Part shown: positions 11,365 through 21,830 of the stretch, piece by piece | Layout of the letters: the number at the start of each line of letters is the position of its first letter | Position numbering within the stretch: the stretch's first letter is position 1 | Source of the DNA: Nothophaeocryptopus gaeumannii | Taxonomy: Eukaryota > Ascomycota > Dothideomycetes > Mycosphaerellales > Mycosphaerellaceae | Length of the DNA: 64,000 nt | Assembly: GCA_031771865.1 (NCBI GenBank) | Contig: JASISA010000002.1 | Span: 806,001 to 870,000, forward strand | Reading direction: 5' to 3' | The notes under the pieces: generated by a model | Told to the model about the DNA's origin: nothing | The model's input: only the letters and a program-made list of their open reading frames with translations | The model's database searches: none | Position numbers and translations under genes: made by a program

Positions 11365-12543
11365 TCATGGCCGCTCGCTCGTCGAAATTCCCGTTCCCGT
11401 CGGAGCGCACTGATACCAGTCCGTAATCCACGAAGTCGTACTCAAGCCTGCAGAATTGTAAGCCGTCACTGTCAAGAGACGGGTACAAATCGGCTTGGCC
11501 GCAGTACTTACGATTCCAGTGGTAGCACCCTTGGTAGCAGAAGGCACCACCGGGAACCTGTCGAGCGTGGTGACCGTGGTACTACCATCCGCGAAGGTGT
11601 GGACGACGACTGTTGGAGGAATCTGAGGTCCGAAACCATTGGTCGTGGTGCTGGTGATTGCAACAGGTGCTGAGGTCGAAGTTGAGGAGGTGAAGATGCT
11701 GCTTGGCGCTGTTGGGTTGCCGGATGTAGTCGAAATTGGAGTTGGCGCGACGATGGAGCTTGAAGTGGTTGGACTGTATGAGAAGGAGGCCTTGCTTGAG
11801 CTTGAAGCACCGCTGGGAGATGCAGTCACGGTTTGGGTGACCACGACAACAGGCTCTAAGGCGCTGCTCGATGTGCTACTGGAGAGAGTGACGACCGAAG
11901 TGCCGGATGGCCGAGGAAAGTAGGTGATGACCGTGGCACTCGAGCTCGACAATGAGGCTGCGCTGGAAGAGCTGAAAGTCGAGCTCGATGCAATTGTCAC
12001 GCTGGGAAAGGCGGACATGGACGAGCCTGGAGGCGGTGGCTTGTAGCACTTCCAGCTACGAGCCTTCTTGTCAAAATTGACGACGCTCAAGTTGCCAAAG
12101 CCTGGGTAAACAATCATGGACGTGTCTCCGAGGCAGCTCTGCTCGCTGTAGAGGTAGCAGACCTGGACTGGGTTGCCGCCAGCAGAGCTCACGTTGCCGC
12201 TCAGGCTGTCGGGGAGCTTGGCGCCTGTGACAGTTGTCAGTGTCGCCGTAGACAACATGGCCATTGAAAGGGATTACGTACTGCACTGGCCGTTGATCTG
12301 GCACAGGTTGGCGCCATAGCCCTGCCAGTTGTAGTCGTTGGTCATGTACAGACAGACCTGGTTGTCGGCCGGGTTCCAGGTGGCGGCGGGATTGTTCGAG
12401 GAGGCCGGTGTTGGAACTGATATGTGCGGGAATGATGTGTTTGTCAACGGCCACTCATCGCGAGCGACACGAGGAGGTGCGGCGAAGGCGAGTGCCGCAG
12501 AAGCAATGGTCAGCGCTGCGGTGGCCTTCATCTTGTTGACCAT
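11365..12543 (-). CDS. Secreted protein: Cys-rich crystallin/I36-like N-domain plus Ser/Thr-rich stalk, 373 aa
   Basis: Exon 1 12543-12282 and exon 2 12224-11365, joined across a 57-base intron (GTACGT donor, CTGAC branch point, CACAG acceptor) that restores the frame as GQC-S-AKLPD. A signal peptide (residues 1 to about 21) ends in AFA-AP and is followed by a VAR pro-site. Two Cys-rich halves follow, VCLYMTNDYNWQGYGANLC and VCYLYSEQSCLGD, the second ending in SWKCYKP. This CLY...G...C pattern resembles beta/gamma-crystallin-like or peptidase-inhibitor I36-like folds, but that is a pattern match only. A long Ser/Thr/Pro-rich, probably O-glycosylated region follows, with one more Cys pair (ICTR, YQCAP) near the end. 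Cell-wall or extracellular location is inferred. An intron-like segment near the 3' end (11448-11511) could shorten the tail. Confidence 0.8.
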
Positions 12544-12915
12544 GGGGTTTGGGTGAAGTGAAGATGGTTGTCAATAGGACTTCTCAGAATCTAAGGTGAC
12601 GATAGCGATTGACGAGGTACAGGGAGCGACGTTGTTGCAGGATGCATGTGTGAAGAGCGTGGAGAAGGAAGCCTGATGTGGCGTTTGACGATTTGAGATT
12701 TCGCGGGAAGGTGCATCACAGAATAAGGGAGGACCGTTGGACCGTGCGATCACCCACGTGCGGAAGCTGGAAACCCGGAAGGAAGCTACAGCAGAACCAG
12801 TGCAAGCGCCAGCGTTTGTTAAGAGTCTAGCTATTCTTCAGCGATGGTTTCACACGTTTGCAGCAATTAACATGACTGCTCAGTTGCTGCTCCTAGTTTC
12901 CTCATCATTCCGGTA
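12544..12915. other. Promoter of the secreted protein gene and 3' spacer
   Basis: 372 bases upstream of the minus-strand secreted gene and downstream of the 163-residue gene; no further feature seen. Confidence 0.5.
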
Positions 12916-13484
12916 TCATGCTCTTCGGCATCTGTACCACCTCGTCACTGAGTGCAGACTGATCACTGCCACGCCTCTCGGTATCAGTACCAGTATCATC
13001 CGCATCGTTTTGGAATCGCTTGTTCCTGCAGCGAAGATGCGCTTTAATGTGCCATCATCATGATAAGGCAGAATATCTCTCGGGGATTTCTCGTACCACT
13101 GCGGTAGTCTCTTGGCTAGCTTCTCGTCTGTCCGTCTCTTGATCCACAGCTTCTCGAGGCTCGACATCTGCCGAGGCGGTAGGGACATACTAAGTCCGGA
13201 AGCATTCTCCGCATTTACAAAGTGGTTGACGTGATCGTCTATGCGCGCCATCTTCTCGCCGGTGACAAGATCGCGGTCGGAGTTCTCTGAGTCCGAGCCA
13301 GTCCCATGGAGGTTTTGGGCTTTGAGCTTCGGTTCGTACTGCGCAACCGTTTTGGCTGTGCGCAGTGGCTTGTCGCTATTCTGTTTAGTACGTGTCGATG
13401 TCCAAGCTTTTCGCGTGCATCGTGTGTGTCAAGGGTTCCAATCTTGTGATGAGTTACTGTGATCGATGTGGCGATGGTCGGCAT
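12916..13484 (-). CDS. Conserved-looking hypothetical protein, 163 aa, two exons
   Basis: Reconstructed from exon 1 13484-13458 (MPTIATSIT) and exon 2 13380-12916. The intron (13457-13381, 77 bases) has a GTAACT donor and a TACTAAACAG acceptor region. The joined frame is open and well composed: KTVAQYEPKLK, then TGEKMARIDDHVNHF, then a charged helical stretch LEKLWIKRRTDEKLAKRLPQWYE. This ends with a short basic C-terminus RWYRCRRA. No signal peptide or membrane span. I do not recognise the family. Its start lies only 61 bases downstream of the AP-2 sigma stop codon on the same strand, so its promoter must overlap that gene's 3' region, or it shares a transcript with it. Confidence 0.6.
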
Positions 13485-13545
13485 GCGGTGTAAGTGTCCA
13501 AGATAGGCTGGGGTGTGCTGGCGTCGGGATAGGGAGGAGCGGTAG

Positions 13546-14093
13546 TTACTCCAACTTATCCAAATGCTCCAGCCTTGTAAGTATGACTTGCTTGCTCATC
13601 TCCTGGATCTCTCCCGCCAGAAATACCTCATCTAAGATCGTGTACACCTATTTCTGTCAGCATGTGCCTCTGCAAGCGCTGTGTCCATGGGTACAATCCC
13701 ACCTTGTAGAAGTTGAACACCAAGTCCAGCTCACACACATTCCCAAAGAACTGATCCAGCACCTCCACAAAGAGGTGGATCGCTTCTAAGTATGCCAGCG
13801 CATTGTCATTAGCATCGACGCACGCGCAGAAGAATAGGCCAGCGTATCGGCGGTAGACGATCTTCGAGGAGCCGCGGAACTCGACGAAGTTGGATTGGTG
13901 TTTCTGGTCGCGAGGAGCCACAAGACGATGGACTTCACCCCTGAGTTTAATCTTGTCGTCGTCGGTGTACGGCGAATACCATTTGGCTAGGCGGGTCTTT
14001 CCTCTGGGAGGGGAATTAGTAGTTGGAGCTGGAGGGATGGAGGGGTAGGATGAGGTCGTACTGGCGATTCTGGATAAGAATGAAGGATATCAT
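13546..14093 (-). CDS. aps2: AP-2 clathrin adaptor sigma subunit, 144 aa, three exons
   Basis: Exons 14093-14062, 14003-13703 and 13647-13546. Introns are 58 and 55 bases; the first has a GTACGA donor and CCCAG acceptor, the second a weak GTGGGA donor with a CTGACAG branch and ATAG acceptor. The joined protein starts [20 protein letters not shown], contains [29 protein letters not shown] and [20 protein letters not shown], and ends EHLDKLE. It is nearly invariant along the whole sigma-2 family and has the expected length. It is the small core subunit of the AP-2 complex, which binds dileucine cargo motifs and clathrin at the plasma membrane during endocytosis. The sigma-2 rather than sigma-1 choice rests on the VAPRDQK and [15 protein letters not shown] signatures. 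Confidence 0.96.
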
Positions 14094-14478
14094 CTTGTTG
14101 GGTTCTCGCTGCGAGGCCTGACCGGGCGCTCTGCAAGAGGTCTGTTGCTGCACAAGAAGGTAGGTGGGGAGGTGAGAGCTGGGAGGTTGCGGTAGTGAAG
14201 TAAGTGTATTTGGTGCAGTGACGTCCGGCAGAGTTTCGGAAAGTGCCGGCTTTCGATGATGGACATCTCTCCTCGCGACTACATTCGATTCCTCCATCCC
14301 TCCTATCAATCGTAAGTCAATCTAATATTTCGAGACTGACGCGACGGTGAGTATCTGACACCTGCAGGTAGGTGGTATTGCTGCTGCTCAATCCCTGCTC
14401 TCTCTTCTACAACCGGCGTCCCGGCGCGTCGAAGACGCGTCGAGGGCAAACACATCACCACTGACTTCCAAGGAGACT
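14094..14478. promoter_or_regulatory. Divergent promoter between aps2 and the TFIIIC subunit gene
   Basis: 385 bases between the two start codons. It must contain both promoters. No specific site identified. Confidence 0.45.
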
Positions 14479-16830
14479 ATGGCGGGCACGATCACGGTTC
14501 CATTTTGGCCGTCGTCTCCTTACTGCTTAGACTGGTCGAAGGACAATCAGATCTTGAACGTCGGAGGCGAACACATCCAAATCCTCACTCCTATCCTCAA
14601 AGCAGTCGAGCACGGAAGCTTGCGATGGGAGTCAGCGTCCTTGAATGCCAGCGGCTTCAAAGCATCGGAGGTGCCACGATTGGACCCGCTCAGTGATAAG
14701 CAATTTACAATCGGAGAAGAGGTTTCCATCAACCAAGCTATTGCCGCAAAATGGTCCTCTCCTGGGTTGACCAAATATGGCGAGTGCGCCATGGCAGTAC
14801 TCTCCAGCAACCAAGTCCTATCTATCTGGGCACCCGAGAGCCGAAAGAAGGGCGATTCTGGGTGGCAACGGCGAATCATTGTCAACCAGACGATCAAAGA
14901 ATACTACGACCAGCTGGATCGAGACCGAGAGGAAGCGGCCAGCGGTGAAGACGAGCAATCAGCAGAAGAACAGCGCCAAACACGACAGCGAGTCGTAGCA
15001 TTCGCATGGTCACCACCACTCTACAATGACCAAGAGCGGTCACATCAGCATCTGTTCGCAGGAACTCAGTTTCTCGCTGTTGCTACTGAGGCAAAGGATA
15101 TACTCTTACTGCGGGTCCAATCGCCGTACTCCGAGCCACTACGGAAGACATCTGGGTGGGAGGTCAAGATTACAGGTCGACTGAACCTTGCTGAGCGCTG
15201 GAGCAAGATACTCAGCGAGTCGAGGCCCATCCAGGGTCTGATGTACCACCATAAGCTGGATGCAGTAGCGGACTTCATAACTTGGGGCGAGTGGCATCAA
15301 GACACAGCCCATGGCGATGCTGCTGAGCTGGCATATATCGTGAACGGAAAGCTCTTCTCTGCAGAAATTCACGGAAAAGCAGCTACACAAGAGGCAGACG
15401 CGTTTGTGGTGCCTTCTGATCTCGACACGGCACATCTACACGATCGGTCCGATGTTTCTGGTCCTATCACTTTTGTGCCCGGCACTAGAGGACGAATAGT
15501 AATCGCCTTCGGAACCGATAGAGTGTTCCAAGTGAACATTGCTCAAAGCGCAGAGTCAACTTCAATTCCGTCTCACCATCTTGATGGTCGGTGGGATGCA
15601 GTCACTGGTCTGGCGTTCACAAACGACACCCAAAATTACATTTGGATGCACATCATCTCACAACTCTCAAGCACCACGGCGATTACGTCCGTTCTACGTC
15701 TACCTCTCGGAAGTGCCGGCGACGGAGCGTCCCAACCGTCGTGGCAGCATGCTCTGGCTAGTTCGAAGGCTGCGTTCGGAGCGGACATGGACGTTGCGGG
15801 CCATGTTCAGGAACGCACATGGGGCATAGCTGCGTCCCCACTCGGACAATATGTCGCGACCTGCGCAAGCTTACATCTTTCAGATGCGATTGCATACGTA
15901 ATAGACAGCAAGCAGAGCGGTTGTCTCAACGTCAGCTTCGAACACAAGTACGCTGACGGCGCTTTCCTCCCGGTCCTCCCGATTGCGAAGCACGCATCAG
16001 CAGAAGCAATCTTTTTCGAACTACGCGCGCATCTCGAGCGTCTGGAGTTTTTGGATATCTCCACATCCGATAAGCGCGACTCTTTGGTACAAGAAGTCAT
16101 GCGCATCTTACCTTGGGGCCCGCAAATCAATGTAGAGAGCTTAGTGGGCGTTACGGAGCTCGGGCAGAACATACGAAGTCTGCGCATTCGTCTTTTCACC
16201 GACTCGAACGTCTCTTCCCTGATGGCATCAGCTCTGGTCGACGTAGCATTGAATCGCAACGTCCGCGATGGCGCAGCTATTTCGGCAGTTGTGCAACGAG
16301 TTGCGAGGGCACTTCGAACACTTCCAGCTGACGTCGTGCACATTGATGAGGTCAGTCTGTGCATCAAACGACTCGCTGATATGGCGATGTCAAAATTGAA
16401 CACGCAGCATCAGTTGGGAGACATCGAGCCATCGGCAAAGGAGTGGAACGAGCGCTGCAATATATGCCACCAGTCGGTTGGGTTTGAAAGCATTAAATGG
16501 GCAAGGTGTGGACAGGGCCATCAGTTCAATCGGTGCGCACTATCGCTGCTTGCGATCCAAGAACCCGGACGAACCAAGCATTGTGCTATTTGCGGCTTGC
16601 AGTATCTAAACGAAACAGTTCTGCCGGAATTTGTGCCTTCCATGGAAGACATCGAGATGGCTGACATGCCGGAAGCGGAAGGCGATCAATCTATCAACCC
16701 GACCAACAGCACGCGGGTCAAGATCTCGCGTGACGGCAGCGCTACTGCAAAATCAACCACGACCCTGGCGCAACTGCTGTTCGCAGCGTGCAATGCGTGC
16801 ATTTATTGCGGTGGGCACTTCAGAGACTAA
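14479..16830 (+). CDS. TFIIIC subunit with delta/beta-propeller N-domain and C-terminal zinc finger, 783 aa
   Basis: Intronless frame from ATG 14479. The N-terminal region (PSSPYCLDWSKDNQI, then EHIQILTP) matches the WD-like TFIIIC delta-subunit domain found in human GTF3C4 and S. pombe Sfc9. The C-terminal 130 residues form the TFIIIC-type zinc finger: CNIC at 660-663, RCGQGHQFNRC, CAICG and, after an acidic linker, CNACIYCGGHF at the very end. TFIIIC binds the A and B boxes of tRNA genes and recruits TFIIIB and RNA polymerase III. The subunit is expected in the nucleus. Full family length and both ends present. Divergent from the AP-2 sigma gene. Confidence 0.9.
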   Translation: MAGTITVPFWPSSPYCLDWSKDNQILNVGGEHIQILTPILKAVEHGSLRWESASLNASGFKASEVPRLDPLSDKQFTIGEEVSINQAIAAKWSSPGLTKYGECAMAVLSSNQVLSIWAPESRKKGDSGWQRRIIVNQTIKEYYDQLDRDREEAASGEDEQSAEEQRQTRQRVVAFAWSPPLYNDQERSHQHLFAGTQFLAVATEAKDILLLRVQSPYSEPLRKTSGWEVKITGRLNLAERWSKILSESRPIQGLMYHHKLDAVADFITWGEWHQDTAHGDAAELAYIVNGKLFSAEIHGKAATQEADAFVVPSDLDTAHLHDRSDVSGPITFVPGTRGRIVIAFGTDRVFQVNIAQSAESTSIPSHHLDGRWDAVTGLAFTNDTQNYIWMHIISQLSSTTAITSVLRLPLGSAGDGASQPSWQHALASSKAAFGADMDVAGHVQERTWGIAASPLGQYVATCASLHLSDAIAYVIDSKQSGCLNVSFEHKYADGAFLPVLPIAKHASAEAIFFELRAHLERLEFLDISTSDKRDSLVQEVMRILPWGPQINVESLVGVTELGQNIRSLRIRLFTDSNVSSLMASALVDVALNRNVRDGAAISAVVQRVARALRTLPADVVHIDEVSLCIKRLADMAMSKLNTQHQLGDIEPSAKEWNERCNICHQSVGFESIKWARCGQGHQFNRCALSLLAIQEPGRTKHCAICGLQYLNETVLPEFVPSMEDIEMADMPEAEGDQSINPTNSTRVKISRDGSATAKSTTTLAQLLFAACNACIYCGGHFRD

Positions 16831-17158
16831 GAAGGTGTAGTTTGTGCGACCGATCACTTTGTGGGTCGTGCTCATTTCTACCCGCATTCCAGGGCGTCTC
16901 TTCGCCGACAAGTCACAACACACTTGCGAATTCGCTAGGCGACAAGCGCTCATGCAAACTAGCAGGCACTATAGCGAAGATGCATGATACAACACATCAA
17001 CGCATCTTGGTCGACGTCTTGCTTGCGAAACAAATTGCGACTGCAGCCATCCGCGGCATTCGGGGAACCGGGATCGTGAGAATTCATCGAAACTCCAATC
17101 CGGGATAATTGCATGCCACAGCATCAGCTTCAAAACAACATACAAGTGGGCCCGTTCA
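16831..17158. other. Spacer with promoter of the two-span membrane protein
   Basis: 328 bases between codirectional genes; no separate feature seen. Confidence 0.5.
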
Positions 17159-19009
17159 ATGGAGGACGCGATACATTCAGAGAACGGAACAGTACGGTTT
17201 TCAAACTCACCCAGACGTTGGACGCAGATAAATCCTGGCCTGCACAGTCCGACAAGAAGCATACATCCAGATCTTGGTAACACAGCGGCGCGCATGGAAT
17301 CGATAGATAGCCAAGCCGACTTTGGCCATCGCACAGTCGATTTCTTCGAGGATAGCTCAGAAGATGAAGGTGCTCTACCCACCGTCAAACCAAACGAATT
17401 CAGTCCGAGAGACCGATCACGATCACCGAGCAAACAGAAACAACCGCCTCCATCAGGGCAGTCCTTACGATCCCAATGCGAACCCAAGCGTGTGAGCATG
17501 AAGGCTCTCGAACCGGACTCAGATGGCTATGAGAGATTGGACTCCACCCTGCAGCAGGATATCAACAACAACCGCCGGGGCGGAACACCGAGCACATCGT
17601 ATCATGGATCCGTGGAAGAGCTGGACCTTCTAGCTGGCGAAGATGGACCGCCAAAGCCGCCGAAACCTGCACGTCTATCGTCCAGTGCAAGGTTCAGAAC
17701 GTCTGGGCTGGGATGGGGAGGGAGTCCAGATTACGAACGAGTGTATGATGGAACGAGGGCGTCGATGTATTCAGACAAGATCGATCAACGGCTAGGTGTT
17801 CATGCAGTGGCCTACGACTTTCTACTGCGAGGCATGATGAATGACGAGGCATTGATGAGACAAGGACACCTGCAGCCCCTTCCTTCAGAGGTGCGAAGCT
17901 CCCTGCTTCCACCTTCTCTTCGAATGAGCGATCCAAGGAGTCCGAGAGATCATATACCACGTGAGCACTCGATGGAGCGCACTGCTTCAATTCGAAGCAG
18001 CAACTCCGAGAAGAAAGTCCACGTCGTCCCACCACCCATCGATACGTCGAAGGCTCGGCCCTCACTGCCCGAAAACATCGTACGGACTCCCTACCCATTC
18101 TCAGCAGATAAGATACATCGCAAAAATTTCAGCCGCGAAACCCCTTGGGCTATCGAAACACCTATCGGCACCACAGAAAGCATCTTAACCCTCAGCGTTC
18201 GCCGCTCCAACAGTCACAGCAGTCCACGGGTCACCAGCCTCACAATTCCCGCCTCAAATGACTACAGCGCTGTTCGCAACAGTGGTAGAGAATCCAACAG
18301 CGAAAACGGAAAACAACAATTCAGCAAAGCGACTGTATTCGACGACAGAGAACTCTTCCACCAACTCCGCCATGCCTACGCCGAACTCACTGGTCCTCTT
18401 CATTTCCTCTCAGCCCGGTCTCTATCCCGCATAGCCGTCTCTGGAACCGCCACTCGCGCAGCCGATTCAGCGTATGGATGGCTTCACCAACCGCGGAGTC
18501 CCAGGGTACTGGCGTATAAAGATCCGACAGATACGTTCTCCGAAGAGAAGGTTCTGGCGTATTATCGAAAACCGGATCTGGGAAAAGGGAGGTATGCGTT
18601 TGTGCATTGGGCTCATCGATTAGCTGCTGCTCCTGTTCCTCTCACGCCTAGGACACCCGGGTTGCCTGGTGAGCAACTACAGCAGGGGCTGACGCCGCCT
18701 ATAACTCCTCCTGGCAGCGAGCTGGTGAAGAGGATGGAGCAACCTGAAGGCTTGGAGTTTGTGGCTAGTTGGAGTGTGCGAAGGATACTCCTCGCACTAC
18801 TACTCGTGATCTTGTTGAGTGTGGCTGCTGCGCTGCTTTGGATATTTCTGGGCAAGAATACGCCATCGAACTGGCCTGCGCCTTCACATGGCGGGTTTCG
18901 GGATGCGGGGGATCGGGTTGGTACAGGTGTACTGATGGGGGTGTTGATGCTGTTGGTCGGCTTGAGTGGGTTTACTGGTTGGGTTGGGGTCAGTTGGTTA
19001 ATTATGTGA
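17159..19009 (+). CDS. C-terminally anchored integral membrane protein, 616 aa
   Basis: Intronless frame from ATG 17159. About 530 residues are hydrophilic, Ser/Arg/Pro-rich and probably phosphorylated (RDRSRSPSKQ, FFEDSSEDEG, PPKPPKPARL). They include an ordered central part with FDDRELFHQLRHAYAELTG and EEKVLAYYRKPDLGKGRYAFVHWAH. Two transmembrane helices close the protein: RRILLALLLVILLSVAAALL and a second after a short loop (VGTGVLMGVLMLLVGLSG), with the stop directly behind the second. This hairpin-tail layout is seen in a widespread but uncharacterised family of filamentous ascomycetes. A large cytosolic domain held on an internal or plasma membrane is inferred; function is unknown. Confidence 0.8.
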   Translation: MEDAIHSENGTVRFSNSPRRWTQINPGLHSPTRSIHPDLGNTAARMESIDSQADFGHRTVDFFEDSSEDEGALPTVKPNEFSPRDRSRSPSKQKQPPPSGQSLRSQCEPKRVSMKALEPDSDGYERLDSTLQQDINNNRRGGTPSTSYHGSVEELDLLAGEDGPPKPPKPARLSSSARFRTSGLGWGGSPDYERVYDGTRASMYSDKIDQRLGVHAVAYDFLLRGMMNDEALMRQGHLQPLPSEVRSSLLPPSLRMSDPRSPRDHIPREHSMERTASIRSSNSEKKVHVVPPPIDTSKARPSLPENIVRTPYPFSADKIHRKNFSRETPWAIETPIGTTESILTLSVRRSNSHSSPRVTSLTIPASNDYSAVRNSGRESNSENGKQQFSKATVFDDRELFHQLRHAYAELTGPLHFLSARSLSRIAVSGTATRAADSAYGWLHQPRSPRVLAYKDPTDTFSEEKVLAYYRKPDLGKGRYAFVHWAHRLAAAPVPLTPRTPGLPGEQLQQGLTPPITPPGSELVKRMEQPEGLEFVASWSVRRILLALLLVILLSVAAALLWIFLGKNTPSNWPAPSHGGFRDAGDRVGTGVLMGVLMLLVGLSGFTGWVGVSWLIM

Positions 19010-19492
19010 CGAAGGTTCTGCATTTGCATTATGAAAGGAGAGGGTGATTATTTGTACGTATCTCGTAATCTCTCTTGCTTTTGACGATTATGCAGATACA
19101 TGACTGGGTCGCATTGAACGAAGGAAAGAGACTTACACGTTCAATCTGGATTTATGAAGTGAAGGACCAGCCCTCACTGCCTTCTCCGCAAATCGCTGTC
19201 CAGCAAGAGGGCCGGCCTCCGCTGATAGAAGTATAGTCTGTGTCGTATCCCCCGGAGTCGAAGCCAGCTTCACCCCGTCATATGATGAGCCACCTTCCCT
19301 TCACTTTATCCTTCATGTGATGTGAATTCACTGAAGTGAAGCCAGCTCCATCTCCCTTCCCACCCACCACCCACGGTCTTCCATCTCCGAGTCCCCTTCC
19401 CCAGTCCCTCTCCCATCATCAGAGGTCCCTCTTCCCACCTACCTCCCCTCCAAGTGCCCTCGCCTCCCTTCAATCCATTTCACTTTTACTTC
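19010..19492. other. Spacer, CT-rich
   Basis: About 480 bases of pyrimidine-rich sequence, especially 19336-19480. The open frames there are low-complexity Pro/Ser and not convincing. Confidence 0.5.
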
Positions 19493-19702
19493 TCAATACT
19501 CACCGTCCTCGACCTTACATCCCCCATTCTTCTCCTCTCCCTTCACTCTACCTGGACTCCCACCCCCGCCCGCGCTCTCAGTCGCACGGTACGCATTGTC
19601 ATAAGAGAAACACCCAATACATCTGAGCGTGGAGTGACCGTAATTGCAAATCCACGCGGCGGAGGTGTTGTCGCGGGAACAGATGCAGCAGATCCAGGAC
19701 AT
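19493..19702 (-). CDS. Possible small zinc-finger protein, about 69 aa (may be spliced)
   Basis: Starts at ATG 19702 and reads MSWICCICSRDNT, then WICNYGHSTLRCIGCFSYDNAY. The cysteines are spaced as paired CxxC motifs with Trp before each set and an Asn between them. This is similar to the small RanBP2/zinc-ribbon-like fingers common in Dothideomycetes. After the finger the frame becomes Gly/Lys-rich and ends at 19493. A GTGAGT donor-like site just before the stop (near GAGGACG) suggests the last exon could lie further downstream. An upstream in-frame stretch with VNCESC adds another Cys pair, so the true start may be in an earlier exon. The finger looks real; the gene boundaries are uncertain. 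Confidence 0.45.
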   Translation of the reverse strand: MSWICCICSRDNTSAAWICNYGHSTLRCIGCFSYDNAYRATESAGGGGSPGRVKGEEKNGGCKVEDGEY

Positions 19703-20653
19703 TCTCTCCCGGTCAGTCGCCCTCACTTGGCAGCTCTCGCAGTTGACTTGGTGGGTTAGCGCGACGGTTCGCGAGGTTGGTAGTGTCGAATGTTGTAGAG
19801 TGAAGGAATGGCGTGAGTTGGACAGGTCTTCGATGGTATTGCGATAAGGTTAAGATCTGGGAAGCTTTGCTTTTGTAGGTTTGGAGGTGCGTTTCCTCGG
19901 TAGAAGTATGGGTGTTTGATCCAAAGGAGTGTGGTGGTGAAGACCGTCGTTGTCGCGGTGTGGATGGTAGATATGAAAGTTGATAGAATGTATATGTGTG
20001 AAAGTTGTGGCGCTCAGACCAGCTGAGTAGGATTGCACATGATTGCAGGTGAAAGCGCGTTCTGGAAGTCAGTGATTGAACTGGGTTTGTCTGCAGTTTG
20101 CAACTGAGGTTTTGAAGTGAGGTCTTTTGAGGTCATCATTTCGGACGCGCGAGAGGATCAAATACCTCTTGTCCGCCTTGCATGCAGGAAACATGCGAGG
20201 AGTTCTGGAAAGGATTTGTCAAAGGAACGCCGAGCTTATATGCAGTGCCTGACATTTCCAGGTGCATGACTTCAAAGCCAGGTTCTGAACAGCTCTTGCT
20301 TGTTTTGGCTTCACATGCAGATCATATGTACAATTTTTTTTATCTATGGGCACATCAATCTACTACATCTGATGACTGCGACTCTGTATGCTTACTGACA
20401 CCTCCCTTGGGTATCCTTTCTTCGTAACGCCAGTTCAAATTCTCCAGGCAGTGCTCCAGTGCAGCTCAGCTTTACCTCAATCAATGCGGTATGTTGAATC
20501 AGATTACTCAGGCTTCGCGTCGTGTTTGCCAACGACAACCTCTTTCGTTACCGCGCTCCTTACCTCGCTCACCTTCACATCGTTCCCCTTCTTCTCGTCG
20601 TTCTTCTTCTTGGTGTCCTTCTCCTCGTTCTCCTTGTTGGCCGTCCCGGGTTG
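19703..20653. other. Intergenic, nothing recognised
   Basis: About 950 bases. Open frames on both strands are short and low in information. No RNA gene pattern found. Confidence 0.5.
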
Positions 20654-21830
20654 CTAATCCTCAAACCATGTCATCGCCTCGCTCCTATTCTTCGCCTCAA
20701 CCTTGAAGTATCCTGCAATCTCATCCAAGTCTTGCAGCGTCAGGCCATGCTTGCCGTTCCATGGCTGATCATGGCTCAAGATCCTGTTCTGAGCAATCTC
20801 CGCATTGTGGACGAGAAGATGATGTGGCTTGTTCGTAGGCTTTCCACTCCGATCCTTAGTTCTTGACAGCGCAACATCGAGCTTGCTACCTTCAGCGTTT
20901 TTGATTCCGAGGAGCGTAATGTGGACTTTGAGCAGCGTGCGAAATGCTCCACCGATCAACAAGGTTACATTCATCATCTCAAACTTGTCTTTGTCGAGTA
21001 GCTCCAGACGCTTGCGCTGGCTTGGAAGGAGATGAACTTGGCCATGGCGAGCTACCCGCGATGGTTGAGCGAAGTATTTCAGATTTTGACTGTCGTAATT
21101 CGTCCAGACCTTGACTTGGACCTCGACCCATTTCATGTAATGATCGAGGATCTCGCCAGCAAGCTCAGGAAACTGCTCGCATAGATTGGGTCGCTTGAGG
21201 TCTTCGAGGGCAATGGTCTGGCCTGCCCAGATGTCTTCGTATGCTCGATAGCGCGCTTCTGGATCGAGCAGCCTGAAATCGATGGCGCACCCGTTGTCAT
21301 CAGTAGTAGACTGGGGATCGGGCTGATTCTGGTCAACAAACTTTTCTGCTGTTGTCGCCAGCTCCAGCAGCTCATCGCTTGCGGATGGACCTGTCCATTG
21401 TTAGATCCGGACTGCAGGCAGTGCAGATACTTGGCAGCGACACACCTTCATCGTTGACGACTTCATGAGGTGCATCCGCCATCTCGTCAGCCTGTTGCGA
21501 CATCATCACTCCATCTAGGCCTGCATGTCCATCCAGCGCAGGGTGGTGACGGGCCGGTGTGGGAGACTCGGGCTCTTCGGTGGCGGCGAGGCCAGGCGGT
21601 GAAGCGTCTGTTGCCATAGGCGTACTTACTGCCGATGTATCGTCGAAGTATGTGTAGTACTGCAAGATGTGATCGCCGGGAATGGTGGATTGCTCGTTCG
21701 TCAACTGCGGAAAACCTCGAGGAGACACGAGTGGTGGCGGCGATGAGCTCGACGATGGCGACTGCTTCTTGGATGGTCGCTCGCCGGCAGTCTCGTCCTC
21801 GAGCAAATGCTTCATGTTCATGTTCGTCAT
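20654..21830 (-). CDS. Hypothetical protein with disordered N-half and conserved-looking C-half, 373 aa
   Basis: Exon 1 21830-21446 and exon 2 21390-20654 are joined across a 55-base intron (GTGTGT donor, CTAAC branch point, GACAG acceptor). The join restores one frame (NDEG-PSASDELLELA). The start is the ATG at 21830; the in-frame extension upstream has no ATG. Residues 1-130 are Ser/Pro/Asp-rich with QYYTYFDDTS in the middle. The C-half is ordered and charged: CAIDFRLLDPEARYRAYEDI, then MKWVEVQVKVWTNYDSQNLK, RVARHGQVHLLPSQRKRLE, FEMMNVTLLIGGAFRTLL and NRILSHDQPWNGKHGLTLQD. No signal peptide or membrane span. I do not recognise the domain. A good GTAAGT donor-like site in exon 1 (near 21626) has no clear partner acceptor and was left unspliced. 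Confidence 0.7.
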
